From: Lactiplantibacillus modestisalitolerans | GTDB taxonomy: Bacteria; Bacillota; Bacilli; Lactobacillales; Lactobacillaceae | DNA length: 64,000 bases | Direction: 5' to 3' | Assembly: GCF_005405425.1 (NCBI RefSeq) | Contig: NZ_BJEA01000009.1 | Coordinates: forward strand, 1-64,000 | Part shown: positions 46,672-55,831 of the stretch, one piece after another | How the letters are laid out: the number at the start of each line of letters is the position of its first letter | How positions within the stretch are numbered: position 1 is the first letter of the stretch | Notes under the pieces: model-generated | What the model saw: the letters and a program-made list of their open reading frames with translations, nothing else | Databases searched by the model: none | Told to the model about the DNA's origin: nothing | Translations under genes and position numbers: made by a program

Positions 46672-46986
46672 TTAATCTAAATGAAAGACTTCTTTTAAAT
46701 CGGTGGTAACGGGACTGTTATCCGGATTGGTATCCATGAGTGGTTCCATGTATTGCCACCATTTCTTGCAAATTTCGGTATCGGCGATCTTGTTATAGGT
46801 CGCTTCGTCGGGAACTTCCAAGTAGGCAAAAGTTTGCCCGGTTTTTTCGTTTAAAAAAATTGAATAGTTGGTGGCGCCATATTCCTTGAGCGCCTTTTTC
46901 ATTTCCGGCCACAAAGCAGCGTGCCGTTTTTGATATTCATCGTATGCGTCTGGATGTAAATACATCACTTGACCTAATCTGACCAC
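46672..46986 (-). CDS. rhaM: L-rhamnose mutarotase
   Basis: 104 residues from a GTG at 46986, which follows AAGGAG by eight bases. The ferredoxin-like family pattern is clear: Y[11 protein letters not shown] with the catalytic His near residue 22, N-Y-S-I-F-L and K-W-W-Q-Y-M near 75. It interconverts alpha and beta L-rhamnose to feed RhaA. It starts one base after the rhaB stop, so the pair is coupled. Confidence 0.92.
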   Translation of the reverse strand: MVRLGQVMYLHPDAYDEYQKRHAALWPEMKKALKEYGATNYSIFLNEKTGQTFAYLEVPDEATYNKIADTEICKKWWQYMEPLMDTNPDNSPVTTDLKEVFHLD

Positions 46987-48459
46987 TTATACCAACTCCT
47001 TACTATGACCGTTTAAAAAGTCCTGGTACCGTTTCAAAACGCCAGCGTATTGATCTGCTTCTGGCTCAAAGCGTTTGAGGTCAAACGAATTAGCGATCAT
47101 TTGCCGCCCCGCTTTGAGATCCTGGACGTCGCCGGTGCTGATCATCTGGACGAGGGCGTTTCCAACCGCGGTCGCCTCATTCGGACCAGCCACAACGGTG
47201 ACGTTAGCCAGCGTGCTGGTCATTTGGTTGAGCAGCGCGATGTTACTGCCACCGCCGACGATGTTCAGGGTGTTCAGATGACAATCAAGGATCGCGTCTA
47301 ATTTCTGAACTTCGTTCGCATAGAACAACGCGAGGTTACTGTAAATCGCCATCATAATTTCGCCCGGCATTTCGGGAACTGCTTGGCCCGTTTCGCGGCA
47401 ATACTGTTGAATTTCTTCAATCATATTGTCCGGATTGACGAAGCGTTCATCGTTAATGTCGATGAATTGCTGGAACGGCTTTTCTTGACCCGCTAAGCTG
47501 GCTAATTCGCTGAAGCTGTACTGGTCACCGTAAATCCGTTTGACGCACTGCGCGATCCACAGCCCCATAATGTTCTTGAGGAAGCGGTACGTCCCGTAGG
47601 CGCCCCATTCGTTGGTGTAGTTGTTTTCAAAGGCCAACTGCCCATTTTCAGGGGTGTTCAGTTCAGTTCCGAGTAAGGACCAGGTCCCCGAGCTGAGGAA
47701 CGCCCAGTCGTGACCGACGCCCGGCGTGCCAACGACCGCCGACGCGGTATCGTGGGTTGCCACCGTAATCACTTGGGTTTCTGGCAAGTCGAAACTTTCC
47801 ATCCAGTTAGCACTAATTTGACCGAGCGGCGTGCCGGCTTCGACCAACTTGGCGAACTGCGAATCGTGCACGTTAACCTTAGCTAGCAGGTCTTCGTCGA
47901 AGAGCCGCCCTTGCAAGTTCAACATTTGCGTCGTGGACGCGTTGGTCACTTCGGTCACCGCTTTGCCCGTCAAGACATAGCCAATGTAATCCGGAATCAT
48001 CATGATTTGCTTGGTTTGTTCCAGCAAAGCTTCGTTTTCTTCATACAATTGGTATAGCGTATTGAAGTCGAGGAATTGAATCCCGGTCTTCTTATAGAGG
48101 TAACTCTTCGGCAAATCACTCGTTAAATCCGCGATGGCATGGTCGGTCCGGTGATCACGGTAACTGATTGGGTCGGCTAATTTCTTGCCGTCCTGACCAA
48201 CTAGGACGTAATCGACCGCCCAGGTATCAATTCCTAGGTAGACCTGCTGATAACCAGCGGCCTTAATCTTTTCCAGCCCGGTTAAGATCTCATGGATCAA
48301 ATAATCGATGTTCCACCGGTCGTGACCGTCCGCCTTCTTAAATCCGTTTTTAAAGCGGTGCATTTCTTTAAGTTGTATTTGCTGTTGATTATTAATTTCA
48401 GCTAACATCAAGCGACCGCTGGAGGCGCCAATGTCAACCGCAACGTATGCATTTTCCAT
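46987..48459 (-). CDS. rhaB: L-rhamnulokinase
   Basis: 490 residues from the ATG at 48459 with AAGGTGG; the TTG at 48480 is less likely. FGGY kinase: N-terminal V-A-V-D-I-G-A-S-S-G-R phosphate loop, catalytic Asp in G-I-D-T-W-A-V-D (about residue 85), and the C-terminal GGGSNI. It phosphorylates L-rhamnulose. First gene of the rha operon; a cre site lies 35 bp upstream. Confidence 0.94.
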   Translation of the reverse strand: MENAYVAVDIGASSGRLMLAEINNQQQIQLKEMHRFKNGFKKADGHDRWNIDYLIHEILTGLEKIKAAGYQQVYLGIDTWAVDYVLVGQDGKKLADPISYRDHRTDHAIADLTSDLPKSYLYKKTGIQFLDFNTLYQLYEENEALLEQTKQIMMIPDYIGYVLTGKAVTEVTNASTTQMLNLQGRLFDEDLLAKVNVHDSQFAKLVEAGTPLGQISANWMESFDLPETQVITVATHDTASAVVGTPGVGHDWAFLSSGTWSLLGTELNTPENGQLAFENNYTNEWGAYGTYRFLKNIMGLWIAQCVKRIYGDQYSFSELASLAGQEKPFQQFIDINDERFVNPDNMIEEIQQYCRETGQAVPEMPGEIMMAIYSNLALFYANEVQKLDAILDCHLNTLNIVGGGSNIALLNQMTSTLANVTVVAGPNEATAVGNALVQMISTGDVQDLKAGRQMIANSFDLKRFEPEADQYAGVLKRYQDFLNGHSKELV

Positions 48460-48493
48460 TTTTCTTTCCACCTTGCTCAACGCTAGCCGAACG

Positions 48494-48507
48494 TGTAATC
48501 GCTTTCT
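48494..48507. promoter_or_regulatory. cre site upstream of rhaB
   Basis: TGTAATCGCTTTCT fits TGWAANCGNTNNCW at every position. Confidence 0.65.
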
Positions 48508-48782
48508 AAAGGTTGTAAAAAAATAAGCCGAAGCGTTACCCGCGTTGCCGTTGTCTTGATTACATGTTTAATTGTATGCGCTATCACGCAAGGCGACAAT
48601 GTCACAAAATACGAGATAAAGTATCAAATTTACAGGCATAATTTTCTTACTTGGAAAATTGGTCTAAAACCGCAAGCCCACTTAAAAACGGGCCATCTAC
48701 TTGGTTAACGCGCCGCTAATCACCCGGCCGGCCCCGCTTGAGCCGCCTTGAACGCTTTTCACGAGTAACACCCCTCCAACGC

Positions 48783-48826
48783 AAAAAACCGTCCGTTTAA
48801 GCAGTTGTTCTACTTAAACGGACGGT
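48783..48826 (-). terminator. Terminator of the AraC-family gene
   Basis: CCGTCCGTTTAAG pairs with CTTAAACGGACGG, then six T on the minus strand. Confidence 0.85.
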
Positions 48827-48849
48827 AACGGTTTTCACCAAACGACTCG

Positions 48850-49830
48850 TTAGCGTTGATTCCGGGTTGCGGTTGGCAAGTGGCCGTATTTTTGCTGGTA
48901 CTTATTATAGAAATAATTCTTATTGGAAAAGCCGACTTGCCGAATAATTTGCGAGATTGGCAACTTCGTCGACGTAATTAGCAGTTGCGCTTGGAGTAGT
49001 TTTTGCTGATTAAGCAACTCGGTAAAGGTTTTACCGGTCTTCTTCTTAATCAAATTACTAAGGTAGTAGCGGTTGTAGTTCAATTTTTTCGCCACGGATT
49101 GTAACGAAACGGTTGCGTAATCGGTTTCAATATCCTTCAGCACCGTCAGCATCACCGGATCATTCAGGCGTTGCTTCGACTTATTCATAATTTCGCTTTG
49201 ATAATCCCGGACCAACGTAATCAGCAGGATGGGCAAGTAGCTACTAATAATTTGGTTGGAGAACTTTCTAGAAAAATAGTACTCCGACAAAATTGTATCA
49301 ATTATGTGGGTCACGTCCGAATTACCGCGCTTCCGGAAGTAGATAAACAGCGGCTCCGTTTGGTTGCGGGTCGTTGTGTTCATCAAAAAATTAAATAGAA
49401 CACTGTCCGAATCATACAATTTATCTAACAAATCTAAATGAATTGATTTATTCCGGAATAAAATATTGATCAGAATATCGTCGTCGCCGAGGGCCTCCAG
49501 GCTGTGCGAACTCCCAATATTTAATAACACCACGTCGCCAGTGTGCAGTTCCACGCGGGTGCCATCGATGTGTTCCACACAACTGCCAGAATACATATAA
49601 TTCAATTCCAAAAAATCATGGGTGTGGCGGGGATACGGCGCGTAACGGTTATGCTTACTAACGTAAATGTCTTTGTTGCGGAAAAAATGCCGGTTATTTA
49701 ACAGGATCGAATCGGACTGACTACTGTCAATCGTGTCATCGGGTAAATCTTGAACGAATTCGTGGGTTTGTTGCTGTATCTTCTCAATACTCGTCAATTG
49801 CCGGAGCAATGTATCTAATTGTTTATCCAA
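48850..49830 (-). CDS. AraC-family regulator, probable rhamnose regulator
   Basis: 326 residues from a TTG at 49830, which follows AGGGGTG by six bases; a GTG at 49839 lies within that site. A cupin-like sensing domain (R-Y-A-P-Y-P-R-H-T-H-D-F-L-E-L-N, then V-V-L-L-N-I-G-S-S-H-S-L-E) covers about 60-130, and the double helix-turn-helix about 225-325 (V-A-K-K-L-N-Y-N-R-Y-Y-L-S-N-L-I-K). It lies downstream of rhaB on the same strand order but has its own terminator, and is divergent from the TIM-barrel gene. Control of rha or of the next genes is inferred. Confidence 0.85.
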   Translation of the reverse strand: MDKQLDTLLRQLTSIEKIQQQTHEFVQDLPDDTIDSSQSDSILLNNRHFFRNKDIYVSKHNRYAPYPRHTHDFLELNYMYSGSCVEHIDGTRVELHTGDVVLLNIGSSHSLEALGDDDILINILFRNKSIHLDLLDKLYDSDSVLFNFLMNTTTRNQTEPLFIYFRKRGNSDVTHIIDTILSEYYFSRKFSNQIISSYLPILLITLVRDYQSEIMNKSKQRLNDPVMLTVLKDIETDYATVSLQSVAKKLNYNRYYLSNLIKKKTGKTFTELLNQQKLLQAQLLITSTKLPISQIIRQVGFSNKNYFYNKYQQKYGHLPTATRNQR

Positions 49831-49911
49831 TTTAAACACCCCTGTAAATCAAATACAAACAAGATTGAAATCCTATATTGTAAATACTATTGTATCATTG
49901 TTTAATATAAT

Positions 49912-49925
49912 TGGAAGCGGTGTCA
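49912..49925. promoter_or_regulatory. cre-like site upstream of the TIM-barrel gene
   Basis: TGGAAGCGGTGTCA fits cre except for one base. Confidence 0.45.
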
Positions 49926-49990
49926 GGAATTTTGACACCACGTTTGAACTCGTTTCACCATCAAATAACTTTTAGGAAGGCGATTATTTT

Positions 49991-50830
49991 ATGCAAATCG
50001 GAATTCGTGCTCATGATATTCATATTTTTGATGATCCAGAAAAACTCGCGGCGAGCTTGAAGGACCACCAGTTCCGCTACGTTCAATTTGCGCCCCGCGT
50101 TTCACTAGCCGGTTTAACTGACAACGGCGCCAACATCAACTTCGGTCTCGGTAACCGGGTTAAGCAGGCGTTCGATGCTAACGGCGTCAAGATTGCGGTT
50201 CTCGGCTGTTATTGCAACATTATCGACCCCGACGAAACGAAACGCGCCCAAGTATTAGCGCAATTCAAGAAGTACCTCACCGTCGCCCACTCGTTTGGCG
50301 CCGACTTAGTCGCAACCGAAACCGGGAGCGCTGACCCGACGTTCCACAAAACGGTCAACAACTTCACTCCGGTTAAGATTGAAGAAACGATTGCGGTTAT
50401 TCAGGAATTAGTCACGGCCGCTGAAAAGGTCGGCTGCCTGGTCGGTATCGAACCCGGTGTTAACCACCCAATTTATTCGCTAGCGGTCACGAAGCAACTT
50501 TTAGCAGCGATTCCATCACCGAACCTTCAAATCGTACTCGATCCCGGTTCGTTAGTCATGGAAGCAAACGATGACCCGGTTGAAATTCTTAAGCAAGGCA
50601 TTGCCGAATTCGGCGACCGGATCTACGCGTTCCACCTAAAAGACTTCGTTTACAAGCAGGACCACATCGAGATCACACCAATTGGCGAAGGTTCGGCGGA
50701 CATCGAAGCCATGCTACGGGTGATCAACGCCCAACAGCCAAGTGCCTACGCCATTGCGGACGAACTGTCCAGCACCGACATCGAACAATCGTTGACTCAT
50801 TTACAGACCATGGCACAAGCCATTCAGTGA
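49991..50830 (+). CDS. Sugar-phosphate isomerase/epimerase-like TIM barrel
   Basis: 279 residues. Metal ligands of the AP-endonuclease-2/xylose-isomerase-like fold are visible: Glu in V-A-T-E-T-G-S, Glu in V-G-I-E-P-G-V, Asp in I-V-L-D-P-G-S, His in A-F-H-L-K-D and Glu in I-A-D-E-L. It should act on a sugar, keto-acid or cyclitol; the substrate is unknown. It is 10 bp from an SGNH hydrolase gene with which it forms an operon, divergent from the AraC regulator. A rhamnogalacturonan-related step is suggested by location. Confidence 0.72.
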   Translation: MQIGIRAHDIHIFDDPEKLAASLKDHQFRYVQFAPRVSLAGLTDNGANINFGLGNRVKQAFDANGVKIAVLGCYCNIIDPDETKRAQVLAQFKKYLTVAHSFGADLVATETGSADPTFHKTVNNFTPVKIEETIAVIQELVTAAEKVGCLVGIEPGVNHPIYSLAVTKQLLAAIPSPNLQIVLDPGSLVMEANDDPVEILKQGIAEFGDRIYAFHLKDFVYKQDHIEITPIGEGSADIEAMLRVINAQQPSAYAIADELSSTDIEQSLTHLQTMAQAIQ

Positions 50831-50840
50831 GGTAATTAAA

Positions 50841-51515
50841 ATGACAAATCCTTTATCCGGTAAATTATTGTACGCCTTTGGTTCCAGCATCGTAAACGGC
50901 CACCTCGCCAACGTTAGTTTCGTGGAAGACGTCGCCCATGATAACGATATGCAATACCGCAAGTTTGCAATCAACGGTGCCACGACGCGCACTAGCGACC
51001 CGAACAACATTTTAAAGCAAATCAAGGCCGCGCCAAGTATCACCCCGGACTTCATTATTTTTGATTCCTGGGCGAACGACGCCTACCCCGAAATCGCCGA
51101 CGATCCCGCACAATTTGGTGAAATCACAACTGGTTTTGACGCTGAACTGAACGACCAAACCTACTGCGGTGGTTTGGAAACCATCTGCAAGACGCTGACC
51201 GCTAAGTACGAAGGAGCCCAGTTCATTTTACTGGCGACCCACAAGACGCCAGCCCGTGAACTGCGGATTCAAGAAAAAATGTACGCGGCCGCGATGGAAA
51301 TTGCCCACAAGTGGTCAATCGACGTCATCGACCTCTTCAACGCGGGCAGCTTCAACGCCTTCATCAAGTCGTACCAGTACGATTATTCGTACGATCAGGT
51401 CGACGCGCAGGGCGGCAACCACGCGTACGGCGGCTCTGGTACCCATCCGAATGCCGACGGGTACCGCCGCTTCTACGATCCAATCATTACAAACAAGTTG
51501 TTATCGTTCGTTTAA
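50841..51515 (+). CDS. SGNH/GDSL-like hydrolase with altered acid position
   Basis: 224 residues after GAGGTAATT. Block I is GSSIVNG with the nucleophile Ser near 16. Block III Asn is in D-S-W-A-N-D-A, and the final motif is G-S-G-T-H-P-N-A-D-G-Y with the His. The Asp that normally precedes that His by three residues is Ser here, so the triad may be a dyad or use another acid. Family members are esterases and acetylesterases, including deacetylases of rhamnogalacturonan; that role fits the neighbours. No signal peptide is seen, so it acts on imported substrate. Confidence 0.75.
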   Translation: MTNPLSGKLLYAFGSSIVNGHLANVSFVEDVAHDNDMQYRKFAINGATTRTSDPNNILKQIKAAPSITPDFIIFDSWANDAYPEIADDPAQFGEITTGFDAELNDQTYCGGLETICKTLTAKYEGAQFILLATHKTPARELRIQEKMYAAAMEIAHKWSIDVIDLFNAGSFNAFIKSYQYDYSYDQVDAQGGNHAYGGSGTHPNADGYRRFYDPIITNKLLSFV

Positions 51516-51530
51516 AAATACGCATAACCG

Positions 51531-51565
51531 CGCCCCGTCAATCATTTTGGTTGGCGGGGCGTTTT
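51531..51565 (+). terminator. Terminator of the SGNH gene
   Basis: CGCCCCGTCAA pairs with TTGGCGGGGCG, then TTTT. Confidence 0.85.
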
Positions 51566-51572
51566 AGACAAC

Positions 51573-51600
51573 AAAAGGTCCGGGAACGAATTCCCGGACC
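51573..51600 (-). terminator. Terminator of the 76-residue gene
   Basis: GGTCCGGGAA and TTCCCGGACC form a perfect hairpin with TTTT on the minus strand. Confidence 0.8.
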
Positions 51601-51619
51601 CCGTGGCGCCTAAAAATGA

Positions 51620-51850
51620 TTACCGTAACGTAATGGCATCGATTCCAGAAGCCAACAGACTAAAGTCCATGCCCTGGTCAAATTGACGGTCTTCCAATTT
51701 GTTGAACCGTTCCGCCATGTAGTAAGCCGTTAAGTAGCGCTTTAAGACGGCCTTCGAAGCCTTCAAATCGTCCGCTTCTTGGGGGTCAAAGTTGCTCACA
51801 ACCGCGTACGCAAACTTCTCTTCGTTTAACTTCATTTTGTCTTTTGCCAT
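51620..51850 (-). CDS. Small conserved-looking protein of unknown function
   Basis: 76 residues from the ATG at 51850 with GGAGTG; a start at 51868 is possible but lacks spacing. Composition is charged and mostly helical: K-D-K-M-K-L-N-E-E-K-F-A-Y-A-V-V, then L-K-R-Y-L-T-A-Y-Y-M-A-E-R-F-N-K-L. I do not recognise a family. It lies 45 bp downstream of the GRP transporter on the same strand and has its own terminator, so it may be co-transcribed with that gene. Confidence 0.65.
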   Translation of the reverse strand: MAKDKMKLNEEKFAYAVVSNFDPQEADDLKASKAVLKRYLTAYYMAERFNKLEDRQFDQGMDFSLLASGIDAITLR

Positions 51851-51895
51851 AATTAACACTCCATTCATCTGAATTTAAAACCGACTCATTAATTA

Positions 51896-52741
51896 TTACA
51901 GCATCACTAAGCCGGTCGCGCCGGTTAGCAGAATCACTAACCCAAACACCGACCGCCTAGCTTGGCCGTGGATAAACTCGTTTAAGACGAACCCACCAAT
52001 CAAAGTTGACACGATAACGTTTAGCTGTGACAAGATGAACGCGTTGACCATCCCGTTTAAAGACAGGGAAACGAGGTAGGTCGCCGCGGCCGCGGAGAAG
52101 ATAATCCCCGAGGACACGTTCTTGCCAGTGGCCGGGCGCCACACTTCACGCGTTTTCGTCGCGCCGATCAATAGTGCCGCACTCAGCATTCCCAGGGCTT
52201 GCGGTAAGAAGCCATTTAAATTCGAACCGACCTGGGCGTAATGTGGTAAGGCGGAATAGCCCCAGTACCCAATCGTGCTCACCGCTAAGATCAGGTAGTA
52301 ACGGGCCTGCCCCGCTTGAAGGTGGAGTCGCTGATTCGTTAATGCAACCCCGAATAAAATAATGAGCAACATGACCAAACTTAGGAGGATGTCGGGCAAC
52401 CCGGACCACTCGTGAAACAAGAGCCCGCCGATGATACTATTACCAACGATTTGCATCGCCGTGGATAGCGGCATCGTCGTACTGACACCCAACTTTTCGT
52501 AACCATAATACTGACCACCCTGACCAAAGCTCCAGCAAAAACCGGACGCAAAGAAGAGTAGTGCCGCCGACCATTGGCAGTGGAGGTGCAGCCCCCACGT
52601 CAGGCCAGCCGCCACGATCGTAATCCCGACCGTGGTCCCAATCAACTGTTGCCGAAACGTGCCGCCCGCAAATTTACGAATCCAAATTGGCAGGACGCCC
52701 CAACACAGCGCTGGAATTAATCCAATTGTAATCGCCCACAT
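51896..52741 (-). CDS. GRP-family sugar uptake transporter (GlcU/RbsU-like)
   Basis: 281 residues with ten membrane helices, of the GRP branch of the drug/metabolite transporter superfamily. The family opening I-P-A-L-C-W-G-V-L-P-I-W, the S-F-G-Q-G-G-Q-Y-Y-G-Y segment with T-M-P-L-S-T-A near residue 90 and a late S-Q-L-N-V-I-V-S-T are visible. Members carry glucose, ribose or rhamnose (RhaT-like) with a proton. Position between rha and GH105 genes makes rhamnose or a related sugar plausible. Confidence 0.8.
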   Translation of the reverse strand: MWAITIGLIPALCWGVLPIWIRKFAGGTFRQQLIGTTVGITIVAAGLTWGLHLHCQWSAALLFFASGFCWSFGQGGQYYGYEKLGVSTTMPLSTAMQIVGNSIIGGLLFHEWSGLPDILLSLVMLLIILFGVALTNQRLHLQAGQARYYLILAVSTIGYWGYSALPHYAQVGSNLNGFLPQALGMLSAALLIGATKTREVWRPATGKNVSSGIIFSAAAATYLVSLSLNGMVNAFILSQLNVIVSTLIGGFVLNEFIHGQARRSVFGLVILLTGATGLVML

Positions 52742-52762
52742 AATTTATTCTGCCTGCATTTC

Positions 52763-52796
52763 AAAAAATAAACGGTGCTGTCAACGAGCACCGTTT
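52763..52796 (-). terminator. Terminator of the GPH transporter gene
   Basis: AAACGGTGCT pairs with AGCACCGTTT; a T run follows on the minus strand. It lies between the GRP start and the GPH stop. Confidence 0.8.
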
Positions 52797-52816
52797 ATCT
52801 TTAAATCTTTACTGAA

Positions 52817-54280
52817 CTAGTTTTCAGAACTTGCTTCTTTAGCACGGCGCGCTGCTAATTCAGCATCAACCGCATCAATCTTCTTCTTGCTCAATGGGTA
52901 CCAGAAAATTAAGATCAGGCAACCAATGGCTAAACAAGCCGCTGGAAGAAGGTTGGCGATTCCGTAAATCCGGTTAACAACGGCAGCTGATTGAGTTGCA
53001 CCACCGGTACTTGAAGAAACGTAACCAATTGCAGTTAACATGAAACCACCGATGAACCCACCAATGGCTTGGGCAACTTTACGGGCAAAGGAGTTCACAC
53101 CATAAACGGTACCGTCTTCACGGAAACCAGTTAAGTATTGATGGTAATCAATAACGTCGGTGATGAAGGCCCAAACCATCAAGTTGAACATCCCTGAACC
53201 TAAAGTAGCTAAGAACAAGAGAACCAAGTATAACCATGGGTTCGTAATGTGCATGAAGTACATTAACAAGTACATTGCAGTCCCAAAGGCCAAGCAAACG
53301 ATGGAAGCTTCACGCTTACCAAATGTCTTGATCAACTTCGTTGCAAACGGTGCTAACACAACCACGGTCCCGTAAGTGAACAGTAAGGCGATTGAGAGCG
53401 CTTGCTTGTTACGGAAGTAATCGGTGAACAAGTAAGTTGCTAAAGTCCCTGATAAGTTTTGGTTAATAACGATGAATAAGTCACAAACAACTAATGACAT
53501 CAAAGCGCGGTTGGTGAATAAACCTTTGATTAATTGACCAGCGCTAACCTTTTCAGTCTTTTCAACTTGAACACGTTCCGTCGTTAAACGGTAAGTGATG
53601 TTGTAAGCGATGAAGGCGATGATGGCACATAACATGGAAACCATGAAGAACCGGTTAGTTGAAACAACTTGTTGGCCGTTTGCCAAAGTTTTGTATACTA
53701 ACAAAGGAATCATGAAACCAGTCGTAGCACCACCAATGGCGGAACCAACACTCCGGAAAGTTGAGAGTGAAGCCCGGTCATCAGGGTTATCACTGATGGC
53801 ACTCGCCATTGAACCGTAAGGAATGTTAATACATGAGTTAACGATCCCGTATACTAAGTAAGTGATGAAGATGTAAACGACCTTAGCAGTCATGTTCCAG
53901 TTGTTTACGAATGGTAAGAACAAAATAACCGTAATCGCACAGAACGGGTATTTCATCTTACGAATCCAAGGACGGAACCGACCAGCGGAAGTTAACTTCG
54001 CAACGTCGGCTAACCGACCAACGGTAACATCGGCAAAGGCGTCGATGATCCGCGCAGTTAAGAACAAGATCCCAACGACCGCACCAGAAATCCCTAACGC
54101 GTTCGTATAATAAATCGTCAAGAAACTGTTAACTAAACCAAGAATAAAACAGTTCCCTAAGTCGCCAAACATGTACCCAATCTTGTCGCGAAGACCGAAT
54201 GGTTTGAAGTTCTTTTGAACCATTTGGACCCCAGCAGCGGTTGGCGCAGCGCTTGACGCAGAATTTGTATCTGCTTTCAT
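52817..54280 (-). CDS. GPH-family sugar transporter, probable rhamnogalacturonide or oligouronide carrier
   Basis: 487 residues, 12 helices, without the EIIA tail of LacS. The GPH signature segments are present: D-L-G-N-C-F-I-L-G-L in helix 1, A-R-I-I-D-A-F-A-D-V-T-V-G near residue 75 and R-F-R-P-W-I-R-K near 105. It lies just downstream of a GH105 unsaturated rhamnogalacturonyl hydrolase on the same strand, so it likely imports the disaccharide that enzyme splits. A perfect palindromic cre-like site sits about 70 bp upstream. Confidence 0.85.
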   Translation of the reverse strand: MKADTNSASSAAPTAAGVQMVQKNFKPFGLRDKIGYMFGDLGNCFILGLVNSFLTIYYTNALGISGAVVGILFLTARIIDAFADVTVGRLADVAKLTSAGRFRPWIRKMKYPFCAITVILFLPFVNNWNMTAKVVYIFITYLVYGIVNSCINIPYGSMASAISDNPDDRASLSTFRSVGSAIGGATTGFMIPLLVYKTLANGQQVVSTNRFFMVSMLCAIIAFIAYNITYRLTTERVQVEKTEKVSAGQLIKGLFTNRALMSLVVCDLFIVINQNLSGTLATYLFTDYFRNKQALSIALLFTYGTVVVLAPFATKLIKTFGKREASIVCLAFGTAMYLLMYFMHITNPWLYLVLLFLATLGSGMFNLMVWAFITDVIDYHQYLTGFREDGTVYGVNSFARKVAQAIGGFIGGFMLTAIGYVSSSTGGATQSAAVVNRIYGIANLLPAACLAIGCLILIFWYPLSKKKIDAVDAELAARRAKEASSEN

Positions 54281-54347
54281 ATTAAGGTACCCCTTTAATT
54301 TATTTGAAACGGTCGTTGTAACTGGGATTTAATCGGATAATTGCAAT

Positions 54348-54361
54348 TGTAATCGGTTACA
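54348..54361. promoter_or_regulatory. cre-like palindrome between the GPH and GH105 genes
   Basis: TGTAATCGGTTACA matches the cre pattern and is nearly self-complementary. Confidence 0.6.
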
Positions 54362-54382
54362 GCAACCGGTATCATTTATTGT

Positions 54383-55480
54383 TTAGAAGAATTCTTTCAA
54401 GTATTCCGTTAAGGCTAAGGCTGCCATTGATTGCCCATAAGGCATGTTGGAAGTCTTAATGCCGTTGTAGAAGTCCTTGGTTTCACCCATTGGTGTTCCG
54501 GCAGAAGTCTTAGCCAACGCACCAGTTTCGTCGATGTTAGCGAATAAGGCTTTGATCCCCTTCAAGGCAACGTCGCGGTAACTATCATCGATGTAGTGTT
54601 CGTGCATCGCTTTTAAGATCCCGTAAGTAAAGCCGGCGGTTGCAGAACCTTCAAGGTAAGTCTTCGGATCGTCAACTAACGTATGCCAGAGACCAGTTTC
54701 TTTGTCTTGGTACTTCGCTAAGGCTTCGATTTGATACTTCAAGTTCATAATCATGAATTCGCGGAAAGCGTCGCCTTTTGGTAAATCTAACAGGCAAAGT
54801 AATTCTGGGAAGGCAATCGTAATCCAAGAATTCCCACGGCCCCAGAACGCACCAGCAAAGTTGTCGCGACGTTTGAAGCTCCAGCCATGGTACCAAAGAC
54901 CCGTCTTCTTATCTTGTAAGAATTGGATGTGTAGTAAGACTTGCTTCTTAGCTTCTTCAACGTATTCAGGCTTGTTCAAGGTCTTCCCTAATTTAGCTAA
55001 GGTCAAGACACTCATCATTAAGGTATCAGCCCACATTTCGTCGGGGTTCAAATCACCAAAGGTAACGTGTTGGAAGCCACCCTTTTCAGTCCGTGGTAAG
55101 CGGTAGTATAACCAGTCGCCCCAGGCTTCCAAGTGCGGTAAGTAACTCCGGTTACCGGTTTCCTCATAAAGATAAGCCAACGTTAACATTTGAACCATCG
55201 TGTTGATGTTCTTTTCAACGGGTTCTTCAGCGAAGTGATCATCGTACCACTTAATAATGCGGTCGAGAACCGGTTTCTTCCGCGTCAGCTTGTAGTACTT
55301 CATCATCCCGTATAAACCAACACCGGATGTCCATTCCCAGAAGTCAAAGCTCTTGTTATCAATAATTGAACCATCAGCCACCTTGATGGAGAATTCACCG
55401 GTTGGGTCACTCAAGTGAATTTCATTGTCAATTAGTAAATCAACTTCGCTTTCGACGTCTTGCTTTTTGTAATCTGCCAT
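54383..55480 (-). CDS. Unsaturated rhamnogalacturonyl hydrolase, GH105
   Basis: 365 residues from the ATG at 55480 with GGGAGTG; the longer open frame to 55663 lacks a site. The (alpha/alpha)6 barrel of GH105 (YteR type) is recognisable, with the catalytic Asp in P-D-E-M-W-A-D-T-L-M-M, W-E-W-T-S-G-V-G-L-Y-G near residue 55 and W-Y-H-G-W-S-F and W-G-R-G-N-S-W in the middle. It hydrates and splits unsaturated galacturonyl-rhamnose from lyase-treated pectin, giving rhamnose for rha and a keto-uronate for downstream steps. No signal peptide, so it acts inside. Confidence 0.9.
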   Translation of the reverse strand: MADYKKQDVESEVDLLIDNEIHLSDPTGEFSIKVADGSIIDNKSFDFWEWTSGVGLYGMMKYYKLTRKKPVLDRIIKWYDDHFAEEPVEKNINTMVQMLTLAYLYEETGNRSYLPHLEAWGDWLYYRLPRTEKGGFQHVTFGDLNPDEMWADTLMMSVLTLAKLGKTLNKPEYVEEAKKQVLLHIQFLQDKKTGLWYHGWSFKRRDNFAGAFWGRGNSWITIAFPELLCLLDLPKGDAFREFMIMNLKYQIEALAKYQDKETGLWHTLVDDPKTYLEGSATAGFTYGILKAMHEHYIDDSYRDVALKGIKALFANIDETGALAKTSAGTPMGETKDFYNGIKTSNMPYGQSMAALALTEYLKEFF

Positions 55481-55539
55481 TATATTTACACACTCCCTGC
55501 ATTTGTAGTAATGATAATTATTATTAATAATATTTCGAT

Positions 55540-55553
55540 TGCAATCGCTTACA
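55540..55553. promoter_or_regulatory. cre site upstream of GH105
   Basis: Minus strand TGTAAGCGATTGCA fits TGWAANCGNTNNCA at every position, 60 bp before the start. Confidence 0.65.
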
Positions 55554-55747
55554 AGCTTATTTAATAACATTTTCACATTCGTCGCAATATCTAACTTACA
55601 GATAAGAGTAACACTTTTACAGGTAACCCTTTCAAAACGAAACTTTTTTTCATTTTTTATCACATCTGCATGTAAATTGTACCATATTTATAGGCAACCG
55701 GTTTCCGGAAAAGCCTTAATTGGTCTAGTCCCGGTGGAAAAAGGACG

Positions 55748-55790
55748 CAAAAACGCGCGCCCCAAATTTTAAGTGTCATCGGGGCGCGCG
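55748..55790 (-). terminator. Second minus-strand terminator downstream of uxuA
   Basis: CGCGCGCCCC pairs with GGGGCGCGCG; GTTTTTG follows on the minus strand. Confidence 0.7.
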
Positions 55791-55831
55791 GTCTTGCTCA
55801 TTATTTAGATAGAAGCGCTTACATTTTAGAC

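Larger units (their letters stand above)
48481..48849. other. 369-bp region between the AraC regulator and rhaB
   Basis: It holds the rha promoter, including the cre site at 48494, an AT-rich stretch to 48660, then GC-rich DNA without a readable gene, and the terminator of the AraC gene at its left side in minus-strand sense (48783-48826). Confidence 0.55.

Noticed and set aside
55481-55663. 61-residue N-terminal extension of the GH105 protein
   Set aside because: It covers a cre site and AT-rich promoter DNA, and the ATG at 55480 has a good ribosome site.
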